Below, piece by piece: positions 25,847-33,917 of a stretch of DNA of 57,531 nt. Both the position numbers and the translations under genes were made by a program. Within the stretch, counting starts at the first letter, position 1. Every line of letters starts with the position of its first letter. The DNA lies in assembly GCA_024763535.1 (NCBI GenBank), contig JANTFH010000001.1, positions 71,337-128,867 of the forward strand. The letters run 5' to 3'. The notes under the pieces were generated by a model. That model was not told where the DNA came from and did not search any database. It saw only the letters and a list, made by a program, of their open reading frames with translations. This DNA is from Thermodesulfobacteriota bacterium. GTDB taxonomy: Bacteria > Desulfobacterota > Anaeroferrophillalia > Anaeroferrophillales > Tharpellaceae.

Positions 25847-25953
25847 ATATTGCTATGGTATACACGGTATTATTATGGGAAGTCAAACTAAATTATGTTA
25901 AGATTGATAGATGTTCCAGATGTTTTTTTATACAAATTGATGGAGAAATTTGA
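25847..25953 (+). repeat. Repeat with a 32-codon frame, copy 1
   Basis: The sequence TATGGTATACACGGTATTAT and its extension match 33797-33905 after small changes. Both copies can be read as ATG-starting peptides with shared residues (MVY..LLWEVKLN). Copy 1 has 32 codons and ends at TGA 25951-25953. Many differences are in third or conservative positions, which hints at a real or formerly real small gene. No ribosome-binding site was found. It could equally be a relic. Confidence 0.4.
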
Positions 25954-26129
25954 CGACATATCTCTATTTTTTATTGGAGTGTAAACTCGAGAGAAAAATG
26001 AGGGTGCGAATCTTTATTCCCGACATTTTTGGGGTTGATTGATATTAATGGTAATCTCGTTTTCTAAAGTGATTTGGCTTGACAACCAGCGGATAAGAGA
26101 CTAATTGGCGCTTTCATCATAATAAATTG

Positions 26130-26290
26130 TTCAGGTGCTCATTTTGAGCCTAACAGGGAACCTCGTGCAAGTCGAGGACGGGCCCGCCGCTGTAACCGGA
26201 GACGAACGCCGCAGGTATGCCACTGATTCAATTGGAGTCGGGAAGGCGCGGTGAGTAGGTTTGATCCGGAAGTCAGAAGACCTGCCGGAA
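26130..26290 (+). ncRNA. Cobalamin riboswitch
   Basis: The conserved elements occur in order: CAGGTGCTC at 26132, AACAGGGAA, CTCGTGCAAGTCGAG, GCCGCTGTAACCGG, GCCACTG, GTCGGGAAGGCG and the B12 box AAGTCAGAAGACCTGCC at 26270-26286. This is the adenosylcobalamin-type riboswitch. It senses B12 and turns down the transport and biosynthesis genes after it. The B12 box leads into a terminator about 65 bases later. Confidence 0.92.
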
Positions 26291-26352
26291 CAGAAAATGC
26301 CGAAAATCGTGGAAAGATTTCGGTACTTGTTGATTCCGCCGGATAAAAAAGG

Positions 26353-26404
26353 GAAATCCCCGGGTCGAAACTTAGTTGGTTTCGGTGCGGGGATTTTTGT
26401 TTTC
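26353..26404 (+). terminator. Terminator of the cobalamin riboswitch
   Basis: AAATCCCC at about 26354-26361 pairs with GGGGATTT at about 26389-26396, extended by an inner GTCGAAAC/GGTTTCGG pairing, and TTTTTGTTTT follows. It lies between the riboswitch and the btuC start, so it is the expression platform: B12-bound RNA would favour this hairpin and stop transcription. Confidence 0.75.
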
Positions 26405-26441
26405 AGGATAACCTTAGCATCCGGGAGTAAAGGTAAGCGCT

Positions 26442-27473
26442 ATGGCACGAAAAAATATTGACGGCCTCTCTTATGGGCTCCTGCTGGGCGGCCTGGTGCT
26501 TCTGCTGCTTGCCGCCATCGTGGTTGTGACCGGAATGGGCTATATGAAGATTCCTTTCTCCGAGGTCATCCGGATGATCGGCGAGGCCGCGGGCGTCTTG
26601 AGTGCAACCAAGGTTGACCCGGTGCTGCCGGTAGTCATTTTTGATGTGCGTCTGCCGCGGATTATGACTTCGGTTATGGTTGGCGGCGGCCTGGCTCTTT
26701 CCGGGGTGGTTTTTCAGGGGATTTTATTAAACCCGCTGGCCGATCCCTACACGCTCGGAGTTTCGAGCGGCGCGGCTTTCGGCGCCGCCCTGGCCCTGCT
26801 TTTTAACCTGACGTTCTGGGGGGCTTATTCGGTAACCCTCTGCGCTTTTGTCGGGGCCCTGATTACGCTGCTGCTGGTTCTGCGGCTGGCCGGCTCCGAC
26901 GGCGGCGGCCTCTCTTCCAATAATCTGATTCTGGCCGGCGTGATTATCGCAGCCATTCTTTCCGCCGGTATCAGCCTGATAAAATTTCTGGCCGATGAGC
27001 AGGTTGCGGTTATCATCTTCTGGCTGATGGGAAGTTTCGCTTCAAGAACCTGGGCCGACCTTCTTTTAGTGGCGGTTTTTGCTCTGCCGGGGATGGGGTT
27101 GATTCTCTACTACTCGCGGGAGTTGAATCTGCTCTCTTTAGGTGAGCGGGCGGCGGCGTCCCTGGGGGTCGATACACGTCGGGTGACGATGATTCTGCTG
27201 GTGGCGGCGACCCTGGTGGCTGCGGCCTGTGTTTCGGTTTCCGGGATCGTCGGTTTTGTCGGTCTGCTGATTCCTCATCTGGTGCGCGGGGTCGTAGGGC
27301 CGGACAATCGTCGTTTAGCGCCGATCGCCTTTTTGGTCGGGGCCCTGCTTTTGCTGAGTGCCGATACCGTTACCCGGACGCTGCTGCCCCGGGAGGTGCC
27401 GATCGGGGTGCTGACGGCTTTGATCGGCGGCCCTTTTTTCTGCTATATCTACCAGCGTCGTTTGAAAGGCTGA
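26442..27473 (+). CDS. btuC: FecCD/BtuC-family ABC transporter permease
   Basis: This inner-membrane permease of about ten helices imports corrinoids or iron chelates. The signature segments GSSGAAFGAALALLF-like (here VSSGAAFGAALALLF) and SVSGIVGFVGLLIPHLVRG fit the FecCD family. The 343 residues are the normal length. It is first in a six-gene run under a cobalamin riboswitch, so B12 or a precursor is the likely cargo. The Shine-Dalgarno sequence is weak (GTAAAGGTAAGC). The ATPase gene follows after three bases. Confidence 0.9.
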   Translation: MARKNIDGLSYGLLLGGLVLLLLAAIVVVTGMGYMKIPFSEVIRMIGEAAGVLSATKVDPVLPVVIFDVRLPRIMTSVMVGGGLALSGVVFQGILLNPLADPYTLGVSSGAAFGAALALLFNLTFWGAYSVTLCAFVGALITLLLVLRLAGSDGGGLSSNNLILAGVIIAAILSAGISLIKFLADEQVAVIIFWLMGSFASRTWADLLLVAVFALPGMGLILYYSRELNLLSLGERAAASLGVDTRRVTMILLVAATLVAAACVSVSGIVGFVGLLIPHLVRGVVGPDNRRLAPIAFLVGALLLLSADTVTRTLLPREVPIGVLTALIGGPFFCYIYQRRLKG

Positions 27474-27476
27474 TTT

Positions 27477-28256
27477 ATGTCTCTTTTATCGTGTAAAAAT
27501 TTAACCTTTACCTATCGTCGGAAGAGAGTGATCGAGGCGCTTGATATTGATCTTGAAGCCGGCTTTTTTTATGCGATTTTAGGGCCGAACGGTTGCGGCA
27601 AGACGACCCTGATTGATCTTCTTGCCGGGCATCTAAGCCCTGATAGCGGTTCGGTGTCGCTCCAGGGGCGTGAACTCAGCCGTTTTTCCCGGCGCGAGTT
27701 GGCCCGCAAGATCGCCCTGGTGCCGCAGTTTTACAATATCAATTTTCCCTATACCGCGGCGGAAATAGTGATGATGGGGCGTTATCCGCATCTCTCACGC
27801 TTTGCCGCAATCGATGCCGGGGAGAAGGAGCGGGTTAAGGCGGTGATGCAGGCGACAGATATCGTGTCGCTGGGGCCGCGGCCGGTTACCGAGTTGAGCG
27901 GCGGCGAACGGCAGCGGGTGGTTTTTGCCCGGGCCCTGGTTCAGGATACGCCGATTCTGTTTCTCGATGAAGCGACCGCCAACCTGGATATTAACCATAC
28001 CCTGAAGCTCCTGGGACTGGTCAAACGTAATGTGAAAGAGAAAAAACAGACGGTGGTGGCCGTGTTTCAGGATCTTAATCTGGCGGCGGCCTGTTGCGAC
28101 CGGTTTATTCTTCTGCATCAGGGCCGGGTTGTGGTGCAGGGTGAGTTGGATAAGGTTCTGCACCCGGAGCCGATTGCGAAGGTTTTCGGAGTCGAGGCTA
28201 AGGTTTATGAAGATCCCTGTTTCGGTCGTAAACAGATAATCTTTAAGCACCCGTAA
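27477..28256 (+). CDS. btuD: Corrinoid ABC transporter ATP-binding protein
   Basis: The ATPase partner of the permease just before it. Walker A is GPNGCGKTT, the signature is ELSGGERQRV and Walker B is ILFLDEAT; the Q-loop and switch histidine are replaced by VFQDLN, as often in the FecE/BtuD branch. 259 residues is usual. It starts three bases after the permease stop and ends directly before the binding-protein frame. Regulation is through the upstream riboswitch. Confidence 0.9.
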   Translation: MSLLSCKNLTFTYRRKRVIEALDIDLEAGFFYAILGPNGCGKTTLIDLLAGHLSPDSGSVSLQGRELSRFSRRELARKIALVPQFYNINFPYTAAEIVMMGRYPHLSRFAAIDAGEKERVKAVMQATDIVSLGPRPVTELSGGERQRVVFARALVQDTPILFLDEATANLDINHTLKLLGLVKRNVKEKKQTVVAVFQDLNLAAACCDRFILLHQGRVVVQGELDKVLHPEPIAKVFGVEAKVYEDPCFGRKQIIFKHP

Positions 28257-28310
28257 TTGATAGCCCGGGTTGCATTCTTAAATTGGATACCACGGGTGAG
28301 GACGTTTGCT

Positions 28311-29243
28311 ATGAAGAAAATGTTTTGGGGAAAAATTATCCTTCTGTTATTTTCAGGATGCCTGTTTTTATTGCCGCAGACAGCGGGAGCAATTTCATGC
28401 AGGAAGGTTGTCGATGCCGCCGGGCGGCAGATTCCCGTGGAAAAACCCTTTGTCAGGATTATCTCTCTTTATGGTGCCCATACGGAAAACCTCTTTGCTT
28501 TAGGGTTTGATAAATCAATTATCGGAGTGGCTCCGCATGAGGTTTATCCGGCCGCGGCAAAAGAGAAACCGGTCTTTTCCTATCATGACGGCCCCGAGAA
28601 GTTTATTGCCGCCCGGCCCGATCTGGTGCTGATTCGGCCGATGATCGACCGGGGTTATAAGCAGTTGGTCAAGCGTCTGGAAAAGAGCGGGATTGTTGTT
28701 GTTTCGCTGCAGCCGCACGGGATTGATGAGGTTTATGAATATTGGCGGAAGCTGGGCTGTCTCGGCGGCCGGCCGCAGGCGGCGGAGAAAATGATTGCCG
28801 ATTTCAAACAGAAAATTGCCCTCCGTCAGGCCAGCAGTGCTCAACTGCGGCATAAGAAAAAAGTCTATTTCGAAGCTATTCACCGACGGATGAAAACCTT
28901 TGCCCCCGGGGCCCTGGCGCTCTTCTGTCTCAAGGTTGCCGGGGGTGAAAACGTGGCGGCTGATGCCGTGCCGGTGCGGCCGGGCGTGCTGATTGCCCCT
29001 TACGGAAAAGAGCGGATTTTAGCGCACGCCCGGGAGATTGATGTCTTTCTGGCCCAGCGGGGAACTATGAACCGGGTCGATGTCGCAACGATTGTCAATG
29101 AACCGGGATTTAAGGTGATTAAAGCGGTCGGGCAACATCAGGTTTATGTCATTGATGAGCCCATTATTTCCCGGCCCACACCCCGGCTGCTTGAAGGTAT
29201 CGACCGGATTTCCCGGGTTCTCTACCCGGAAACCGCAAACTGA
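28311..29243 (+). CDS. btuF: Corrinoid-type periplasmic binding protein
   Basis: This Peripla_BP_2 family protein captures a corrinoid or metal chelate in the periplasm. I start at ATG 28311 with a signal peptide (KMFWGKIILLLFSGCLFLLPQTAGA); an upstream in-frame start at 28257 is possible but lacks a signal. RIISLYGAHTENLFALG and APHEVYPAA-type segments are typical. About 310 residues. It belongs to the BtuCD operon. A binding protein with two histidine-rich bends could also prefer iron chelates, but the riboswitch supports a corrinoid. Confidence 0.85.
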   Translation: MKKMFWGKIILLLFSGCLFLLPQTAGAISCRKVVDAAGRQIPVEKPFVRIISLYGAHTENLFALGFDKSIIGVAPHEVYPAAAKEKPVFSYHDGPEKFIAARPDLVLIRPMIDRGYKQLVKRLEKSGIVVVSLQPHGIDEVYEYWRKLGCLGGRPQAAEKMIADFKQKIALRQASSAQLRHKKKVYFEAIHRRMKTFAPGALALFCLKVAGGENVAADAVPVRPGVLIAPYGKERILAHAREIDVFLAQRGTMNRVDVATIVNEPGFKVIKAVGQHQVYVIDEPIISRPTPRLLEGIDRISRVLYPETAN

Positions 29244-29289
29244 TCTTGCGGGCAGTGCCGCCCGCAGCAAGACACTATTGGGAGAAAAT

Positions 29290-29994
29290 ATGAAGTATGG
29301 AAAATTTTACGGAGTTGGTATCGGTCCCGGCGATCCGCGTTATCTGACGCTGATGGCGGTCGATGTGTTTCGCCGGGTTGACCTGATTTTCAGCGTGGTT
29401 GGCCGCAACTCAAAATTCAGCGTTTCGCGTAAGGTTATTGACAGCGTTTCTGACGTCAAAGCCGAAAAGCGGGAGTTGACGTTCAGCATGGCTCGGGACT
29501 GGGAAGAGCGGCGGGCCGGGGTCAAGGCCAATGCCGAGGCCATCCTTGAGGAGCTGAAAGCAGGGCGCGACTGCGCTTTCGCGACGCTGGGCGATCCGAT
29601 GACCTACAGTACGTTCGGCTATCTGCTCAAAATCCTGCAGGCGGAACTGCCGGAGATGGAAACTGAAGTTGTGCCCGGCATTACCTCATTTGCCGCTCTG
29701 GCGGCGAAATCGAAGACGGTTCTGGTTGAAGATGACGAATCCCTGCATGTTTTTCCGGGGCAGGATGTCAGTGAGCCCGAAACCTTGAAGCTGTTACCCA
29801 AATCAGCGAACGTGATCATGAAAAGCTACAAAAACCGGAAGCGGCTGGTTGAATATTTCGCGAAGGATCCGGGCTGCTCTATCGTTTACGGCAGCCGTCT
29901 CTGCCTTGATGGTGAATTTACCGCTACCGATCCGGCAACCATCAACGCCCATCCGGATGAGTATCTCTCGCTGATGATTATCAAAAAAGAGTAA
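29290..29994 (+). CDS. cbiL: Precorrin-2 C20-methyltransferase
   Basis: This enzyme methylates C20 of precorrin-2 or cobalt-precorrin-2 with S-adenosylmethionine in corrin synthesis. The start YGVGIGPGDPRYLTLMAVDVF is the tetrapyrrole-methylase glycine-rich loop, and ATLGDPMTYSTFGYLL and EVVPGITSFAALAA are family motifs. I use ATG 29290 with GGGAGAAA upstream; the upstream in-frame extension would overlap btuF. At 234 residues it is the usual length. It joins corrinoid import with corrinoid synthesis in one operon. Confidence 0.92.
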   Translation: MKYGKFYGVGIGPGDPRYLTLMAVDVFRRVDLIFSVVGRNSKFSVSRKVIDSVSDVKAEKRELTFSMARDWEERRAGVKANAEAILEELKAGRDCAFATLGDPMTYSTFGYLLKILQAELPEMETEVVPGITSFAALAAKSKTVLVEDDESLHVFPGQDVSEPETLKLLPKSANVIMKSYKNRKRLVEYFAKDPGCSIVYGSRLCLDGEFTATDPATINAHPDEYLSLMIIKKE

Positions 29995-30002
29995 TTTCAG
30001 TA

Positions 30003-31106
30003 TTGGCTCATTCTCACAGATCAAGACGCGCAAAGTCCGGCCTGCGGCTCTGGCTCTGGCGGGGCTGGTGTCTGCTGGCGCTGCTGCTGATTGTTGCAGT
30101 GCTCTTTTATCTGCCGGCGGCAACCAATTTCAAGCTGTTTAAGGGAGCCTTGCGCCTGCTGCTGCTGGTTGGCATTGCGACATTTATCGGCACGGTTTTC
30201 GAGATTCGCAACTGGGTCGGCCTGATTACGGCCCTGTTTAAGCCCTTGATAAATTTTGCCCGCCTGCCGCCGGTTGTCGGGGGCACTATGATCACCGCGC
30301 TTTTTTCAAATTTTGCCGCCAGCGGCATGCTGGCGGGACTCTTTGACGAGGGGCGGATTACCCGGTTTGAGATGCGGGTCGGGGCGCTTTGTAACTCCTA
30401 CGTCGCTTACCTGTCGCACTCCTTTCGGATAATGTATCCGGTGATCGGCGCTCTGGGACTGGTCGGGGTCTACTATTTCGGCATGATGTTCGGGGCCGGT
30501 TTGGTTATTGTTCTGGTTGCGGTTGTCGTCTGTCGTTTTCGACCGCCTGCTGCAAGATCCTTTGGCGGTGCCGGCCCGGTTGCTGCGGCCGGGAGGCCGG
30601 ATTCAGCCGCCCCGGATTATGAAAAAAACGGGCCCTTATCCTGGCCTCAGACTTTTGCGAAAGCCTGGAGCCGCAGCCGTGAGATTTTGCTGCGGGTTTT
30701 CTGGATTACCGTGCCGCTCTATGTCGGCGCCCGTTTTCTTAATGAAATCGGGGTTTTTCAGATGTGGAGAGAGTTTATGCCGCAGGTCGCCGCCCCCTTT
30801 TTCCCGCCTGAGGTTCTGGCCATCATGATGGCTCAGTTCGGGGGGCTGGTGAGTGCCGCCGGGGTGGCTTTTGAGCTTCATAATCATGCCGGGCTCAGTT
30901 TCGCCCATATTCTCCTGGCGCTTTTTGCCGGCAACCTGGTCTCTTTTCCGATTCGGCTTATCCGGCGTAATCTGCCGACGGCGATGGGCATCTTTCAACC
31001 GCGGGACGGTTTTTTTATCGTTATGGTAATGCAGTTGGGGCGTATGCTGTTTGTGGCGCTCTACATCACTGTTTTGATTGCCTGGCTCTATTTACAGCAG
31101 GGTTAA
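30003..31106 (+). CDS. Gate/nucleoside-recognition-domain membrane protein
   Basis: This 367-residue protein has about nine membrane helices and two Gate-like halves: TMITALFSNFAASGMLAGLFDEGRI in the first and AIMMAQFGGLVSAAGVAFELHN in the second. Such proteins are related to nucleoside transporters and to YjiH/SpoIIIM-type proteins; what they move is mostly unknown. It starts at TTG eight bases after cbiL, and no better start is visible. Position in the cobalamin operon suggests it helps move a corrinoid, a precursor or a metal. That is inference. Confidence 0.7.
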   Translation: MAHSHRSRRAKSGLRLWLWRGWCLLALLLIVAVLFYLPAATNFKLFKGALRLLLLVGIATFIGTVFEIRNWVGLITALFKPLINFARLPPVVGGTMITALFSNFAASGMLAGLFDEGRITRFEMRVGALCNSYVAYLSHSFRIMYPVIGALGLVGVYYFGMMFGAGLVIVLVAVVVCRFRPPAARSFGGAGPVAAAGRPDSAAPDYEKNGPLSWPQTFAKAWSRSREILLRVFWITVPLYVGARFLNEIGVFQMWREFMPQVAAPFFPPEVLAIMMAQFGGLVSAAGVAFELHNHAGLSFAHILLALFAGNLVSFPIRLIRRNLPTAMGIFQPRDGFFIVMVMQLGRMLFVALYITVLIAWLYLQQG

Positions 31107-31112
31107 GATAAT

Positions 31113-32030
31113 ATGGAAAGTTATCCGGTAAATCTTCTTCTGGAAAATCGCCGCTGTCTGATTGTCGGCGGCGGGGCGGTGGCGCTGCGTAAAGCAGCCC
31201 GGCTGCTGGAGGCCGGGGCCCGGGTGCGGGTGGTGGCGCCGGAAGCGGTAGCCGGCTTGCGTGAGCTGGCTAATGCCGGCCGGATCGAACTGGTTTCGCG
31301 CAGATGTGAAGCTGCAGATCTGGAAGGGGTTTTCCTGCTTTTTCTGGCTTCCGATGATCACCTTCTCAACCGGCAGCTGCTGGAACAGGCTCAAAACCGC
31401 GGGATCTTATGCTGCGCCGTAGATAAAAACTGGTCGGCGGGTGATTTTATCACTCCGGCCAGCTGCAGCGGAGCTGGCTTACAGGTTGCCGTGGCTACCG
31501 GCGGGCACTCCTGTGTGCGCTCAAAATCGGTCAAAAATTTTATCGCCGGGCAGTTGGAAACACTGGGCGGCGGGGTGATTTTGACGACGTTTACCGTGAC
31601 TGTCGAAAAAAATCCCCGGGATGAATTGAATCAGGAATTAATCTTAAAGGCCGGGCCGCTGCTGAAACTGGTAACCGGCGTGCGCGAATTTGCCATCTTC
31701 TGTGATGGCGACGGTCTTGAAATTGTAACCCTGCTCACTCCCGATGAGAGGGTCAAGCGTCTGCTGCGGTTGATTCTTGCGGCTGCGGTTTCCACTCCCG
31801 AGTCCGGCGATAAGGTCAAAGAACGCTGCGGCGAAAAGGCTTTTACCTATCTCTTACGGAAAACTTCAGGGCTGGACGAGGCCTTATTTTCAGTTGCCGA
31901 CAACCCCGATGCGGGGCTTATCGGCAGCGGCCTTAAAAGACTGAGATCTATTTTAATCCAGTCTGAATCCTTGCCGGCTGATCCCATAAAAGGGTGGCGA
32001 GAGTATTTAGATTACTGCAGGAAGTTCTAG
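31113..32030 (+). CDS. SirC-type precorrin-2 dehydrogenase with extra C-terminal domain
   Basis: Residues 1 to about 150 form the NAD-binding precorrin-2 dehydrogenase fold (LIVGGGAVALRKAARLLEAG, AVDKNWSAGDFITPASCSG, VAVATGGHS), which makes sirohydrochlorin. The remaining 150 residues are longer than SirC usually has. Part of them, KAFTYLLRKTSGLDEALF, resembles the conserved AVxHLFxVxxGLDS region of glutamyl-tRNA reductase, with FCDGDGLEIV where that enzyme has STCNRxEIY. It may therefore be a fused, degenerate HemA-like domain. The start follows the previous stop by six bases. It closes the riboswitch operon. Confidence 0.75.
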   Translation: MESYPVNLLLENRRCLIVGGGAVALRKAARLLEAGARVRVVAPEAVAGLRELANAGRIELVSRRCEAADLEGVFLLFLASDDHLLNRQLLEQAQNRGILCCAVDKNWSAGDFITPASCSGAGLQVAVATGGHSCVRSKSVKNFIAGQLETLGGGVILTTFTVTVEKNPRDELNQELILKAGPLLKLVTGVREFAIFCDGDGLEIVTLLTPDERVKRLLRLILAAAVSTPESGDKVKERCGEKAFTYLLRKTSGLDEALFSVADNPDAGLIGSGLKRLRSILIQSESLPADPIKGWREYLDYCRKF

Positions 32031-32715
32031 GCAGCTCAGGCAATCTGCGAGACCAGTTTTGCTCCTTATCGGTGCCGATATCAACCGCCGCGCCCGGATA
32101 CTCAAATAAAAAAACGCTTAGCTGTTCGCGGTCGGTTCTGTATGCAAGTCTTCGGTGATTTCTGCCAATAAATTATTGTTGTGTTTGGATTTTACGGAAC
32201 ATAGTTCACGTTTCTAAAATTTTGGATCAAAAATCAAAAAATCAACAACGTCCCCTAACACTCTCTTTTCGAACTGAGACGGGGGACTGACTTGGAGAGA
32301 GGGCGTTACCCAGCCCGAACGGAAGTCTGTTACCCTCGGCGAAGCAAACTTCCTACCATCTCGAATTAACGCAAAAAGAATAGGAATGATGTTCGTTACT
32401 TTCATCTTGCAGCTTAAATAGGTCACCTTTTCGTTCTTTCGTTTTGGAGCAAATATCAAAATCAACAACGTCCACCTTTTGTCCTTTCTAATGGGAAATA
32501 GATCGTTTGTAAAATTTATCGACTAACTTAGTGCGGTTTGGTTTATTTTATATTAACATTGTGTCGGTTTATTTAACATAAAATAATATATTTTTTGTCA
32601 TGATTTTATAATTTACCGGAAATAAGTGCATAAATTGCTGGTATTTTTTTTGCTTATACCTAATTCAATTGGAGTATGTATTAACAATAGGAGAAGTTTT
32701 TTTAGGAGGTGTGTT
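32031..32715. other. AT-rich intergenic stretch with repeats
   Basis: About 680 bases without a gene I would accept. The CAACAACGTCC repeat occurs twice, at 32219-32250 and 32443-32476, about 225 bases apart, framing a segment with GAACTGAGACGGGGG and GTTACCCTCGGCGAAGC-like text. A minus-strand frame (32214-32468) reads through both repeats and is not believable. The last 150 bases are very AT-rich and probably hold the promoter of the next gene; AGGAGG lies at 32705-32710. Confidence 0.45.
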
Positions 32716-33579
32716 ATGCGTCTTATTTCATTTGTCCTGAGCTTGTTCGTTCTTTTGCTAATCAGCAGTTCTTGTTTTGCCCTGTCTTACACCCATCTTG
32801 ATGCCCAAGCTAATGTTTCAGCACGTTATTCCGATGATGATGTAGATCATGCTCTCATCGAAAACGCTTCATCTGGCAGTGCTTCTGCTGCAGTAGAAGC
32901 TTTTGTTGAGAAAGATAAAACTTATTGGAAAGTCCAAGACGACAAATCAACAGTTAATGCCAGTTTTGATCTGACGCGAGGCGAAGTGAAGTTTGACCTC
33001 TATGCAACAGGATATGGAGCTTACTCTTTCTTGAACATAACCCTCTACGACGAAATATTTCCTCAGTGGGAGGTTGGAACTCTAGGGGATAAACCGATAG
33101 AGGTCACACTCAACTGGAGCATGGATGGTCTTTACGAAATTAGCAGCGGGAGCCTTATTAACTTTACATTGCAAACTGGGGCGGTTGCCAAACTGGATAC
33201 GAATAGTGCTTATGATTTTGACTTTACTCCATACCCCAGCAATACGAATTTAGCCGATGGCTCTGAAACATGGTCGAAGACAATTTTGTTTTATCCAGAA
33301 GTTAATACGCATATTGGATTTCAACTTTATGTAAATGCCACGCTCGACACATATACGACGCAGTGGGCTAGCGCAGATTTTTCACACACGGGGCTACTTG
33401 ATATTCAGTTACCAGAAGGCGCTAGTTTTACGTCTTCTTCCGGTTTTTTATTAACAAATATTGACGATGATCAACAAGGTTCAGATAATAATCCTGTTCC
33501 TGAACCCACAACAATCCTGCTTCTCGGAGGTGGATTGTTCGGTCTTGGTTGGTACGGACGTAAGCGCAAGAGAGCCTAG
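32716..33579 (+). CDS. PEP-CTERM sorting-signal protein, exported
   Basis: This 287-residue protein starts with a signal peptide (MRLISFVLSLFVLLLISSS) after TAGGAGGTGTGTT; an earlier in-frame start lacks a good site. The C-terminus is a clear PEP-CTERM signal: VPEP, then a helix TTILLLGGGLFGLGWYG, then RKRKR. Such tails are recognised by exosortase EpsH/XrtA and mark surface or matrix proteins. The middle, rich in serine, aspartate and beta-strand-like residues, matches no domain I know. Codon use is more AT-rich than the neighbours, so it may have been acquired. No exosortase is in the window. Confidence 0.8.
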   Translation: MRLISFVLSLFVLLLISSSCFALSYTHLDAQANVSARYSDDDVDHALIENASSGSASAAVEAFVEKDKTYWKVQDDKSTVNASFDLTRGEVKFDLYATGYGAYSFLNITLYDEIFPQWEVGTLGDKPIEVTLNWSMDGLYEISSGSLINFTLQTGAVAKLDTNSAYDFDFTPYPSNTNLADGSETWSKTILFYPEVNTHIGFQLYVNATLDTYTTQWASADFSHTGLLDIQLPEGASFTSSSGFLLTNIDDDQQGSDNNPVPEPTTILLLGGGLFGLGWYGRKRKRA

Positions 33580-33608
33580 TGTAAAATATTTCGACAGAAT
33601 AGCAACTG

Positions 33609-33641
33609 AAGCGGGGTCAGCAATGGTTCCGCTTTTTTTGT
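33609..33641 (+). terminator. Intrinsic terminator after the PEP-CTERM gene
   Basis: GAAGCGG pairs with CCGCTT across a 14-base loop, followed by a run of seven T bases. It ends transcription of the PEP-CTERM gene. The next 150 bases show no gene. Confidence 0.65.
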
Positions 33642-33796
33642 TTTAGAAATTAGGGCCCCATAGTTGATAATGGTGTAGCGGAGGTGATAGTGAGTCGCTT
33701 TTTAGCGCCGTATTAAGAATCACAACATTTTCGGAAAACCGACAACTTCGTAAAAATCGCACGGATTCCAACTCGTCCATTTACCGCCTTAATCCA

Positions 33797-33905
33797 TAAT
33801 ATTGTTATGGTATACATGCTGTTATTATGGGAAGTCAAACTAAATTTCGATAAAATTGGCAGGGGTGCCGAATGTTATTTTGTACAAATTGCCGGAGAAA
33901 AATAT
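33797..33905 (+). repeat. Repeat with a short frame, copy 2
   Basis: This matches 25847-25953. From ATG 33807 it reads MVYMLLLWEVKLNFDKIGRG and continues, sharing most residues with copy 1, but its frame runs on into the 3' end of the opposite-strand ATPase gene, so only the first 40 or so codons can be genuine. It may be a relic or a small gene. Confidence 0.4.
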
Positions 33906-33917
33906 AAGGGTATCGAA

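Larger units (their letters stand above)
25610..26129. other. AT-rich intergenic stretch with repeats
   Basis: About 520 bases without a recognisable gene. It contains two repeats listed separately (25738-25771 and 25847-25953) and otherwise AT-rich sequence. The gene-like track of one small ORF on the plus strand at 25855-25953 is discussed under the repeat. The stretch ends at the cobalamin riboswitch. Confidence 0.5.

Noticed and set aside
32214-32468. Minus-strand frame of 84 codons
   Set aside because: It is built across two copies of the CAACAACGTCC repeat, has no ribosome-binding site and its content is repeat sequence.
25738-32476. Integron attC sites
   Set aside because: The repeats lack the R'' and R' core sites and the imperfect palindrome of attC; no integrase is seen.
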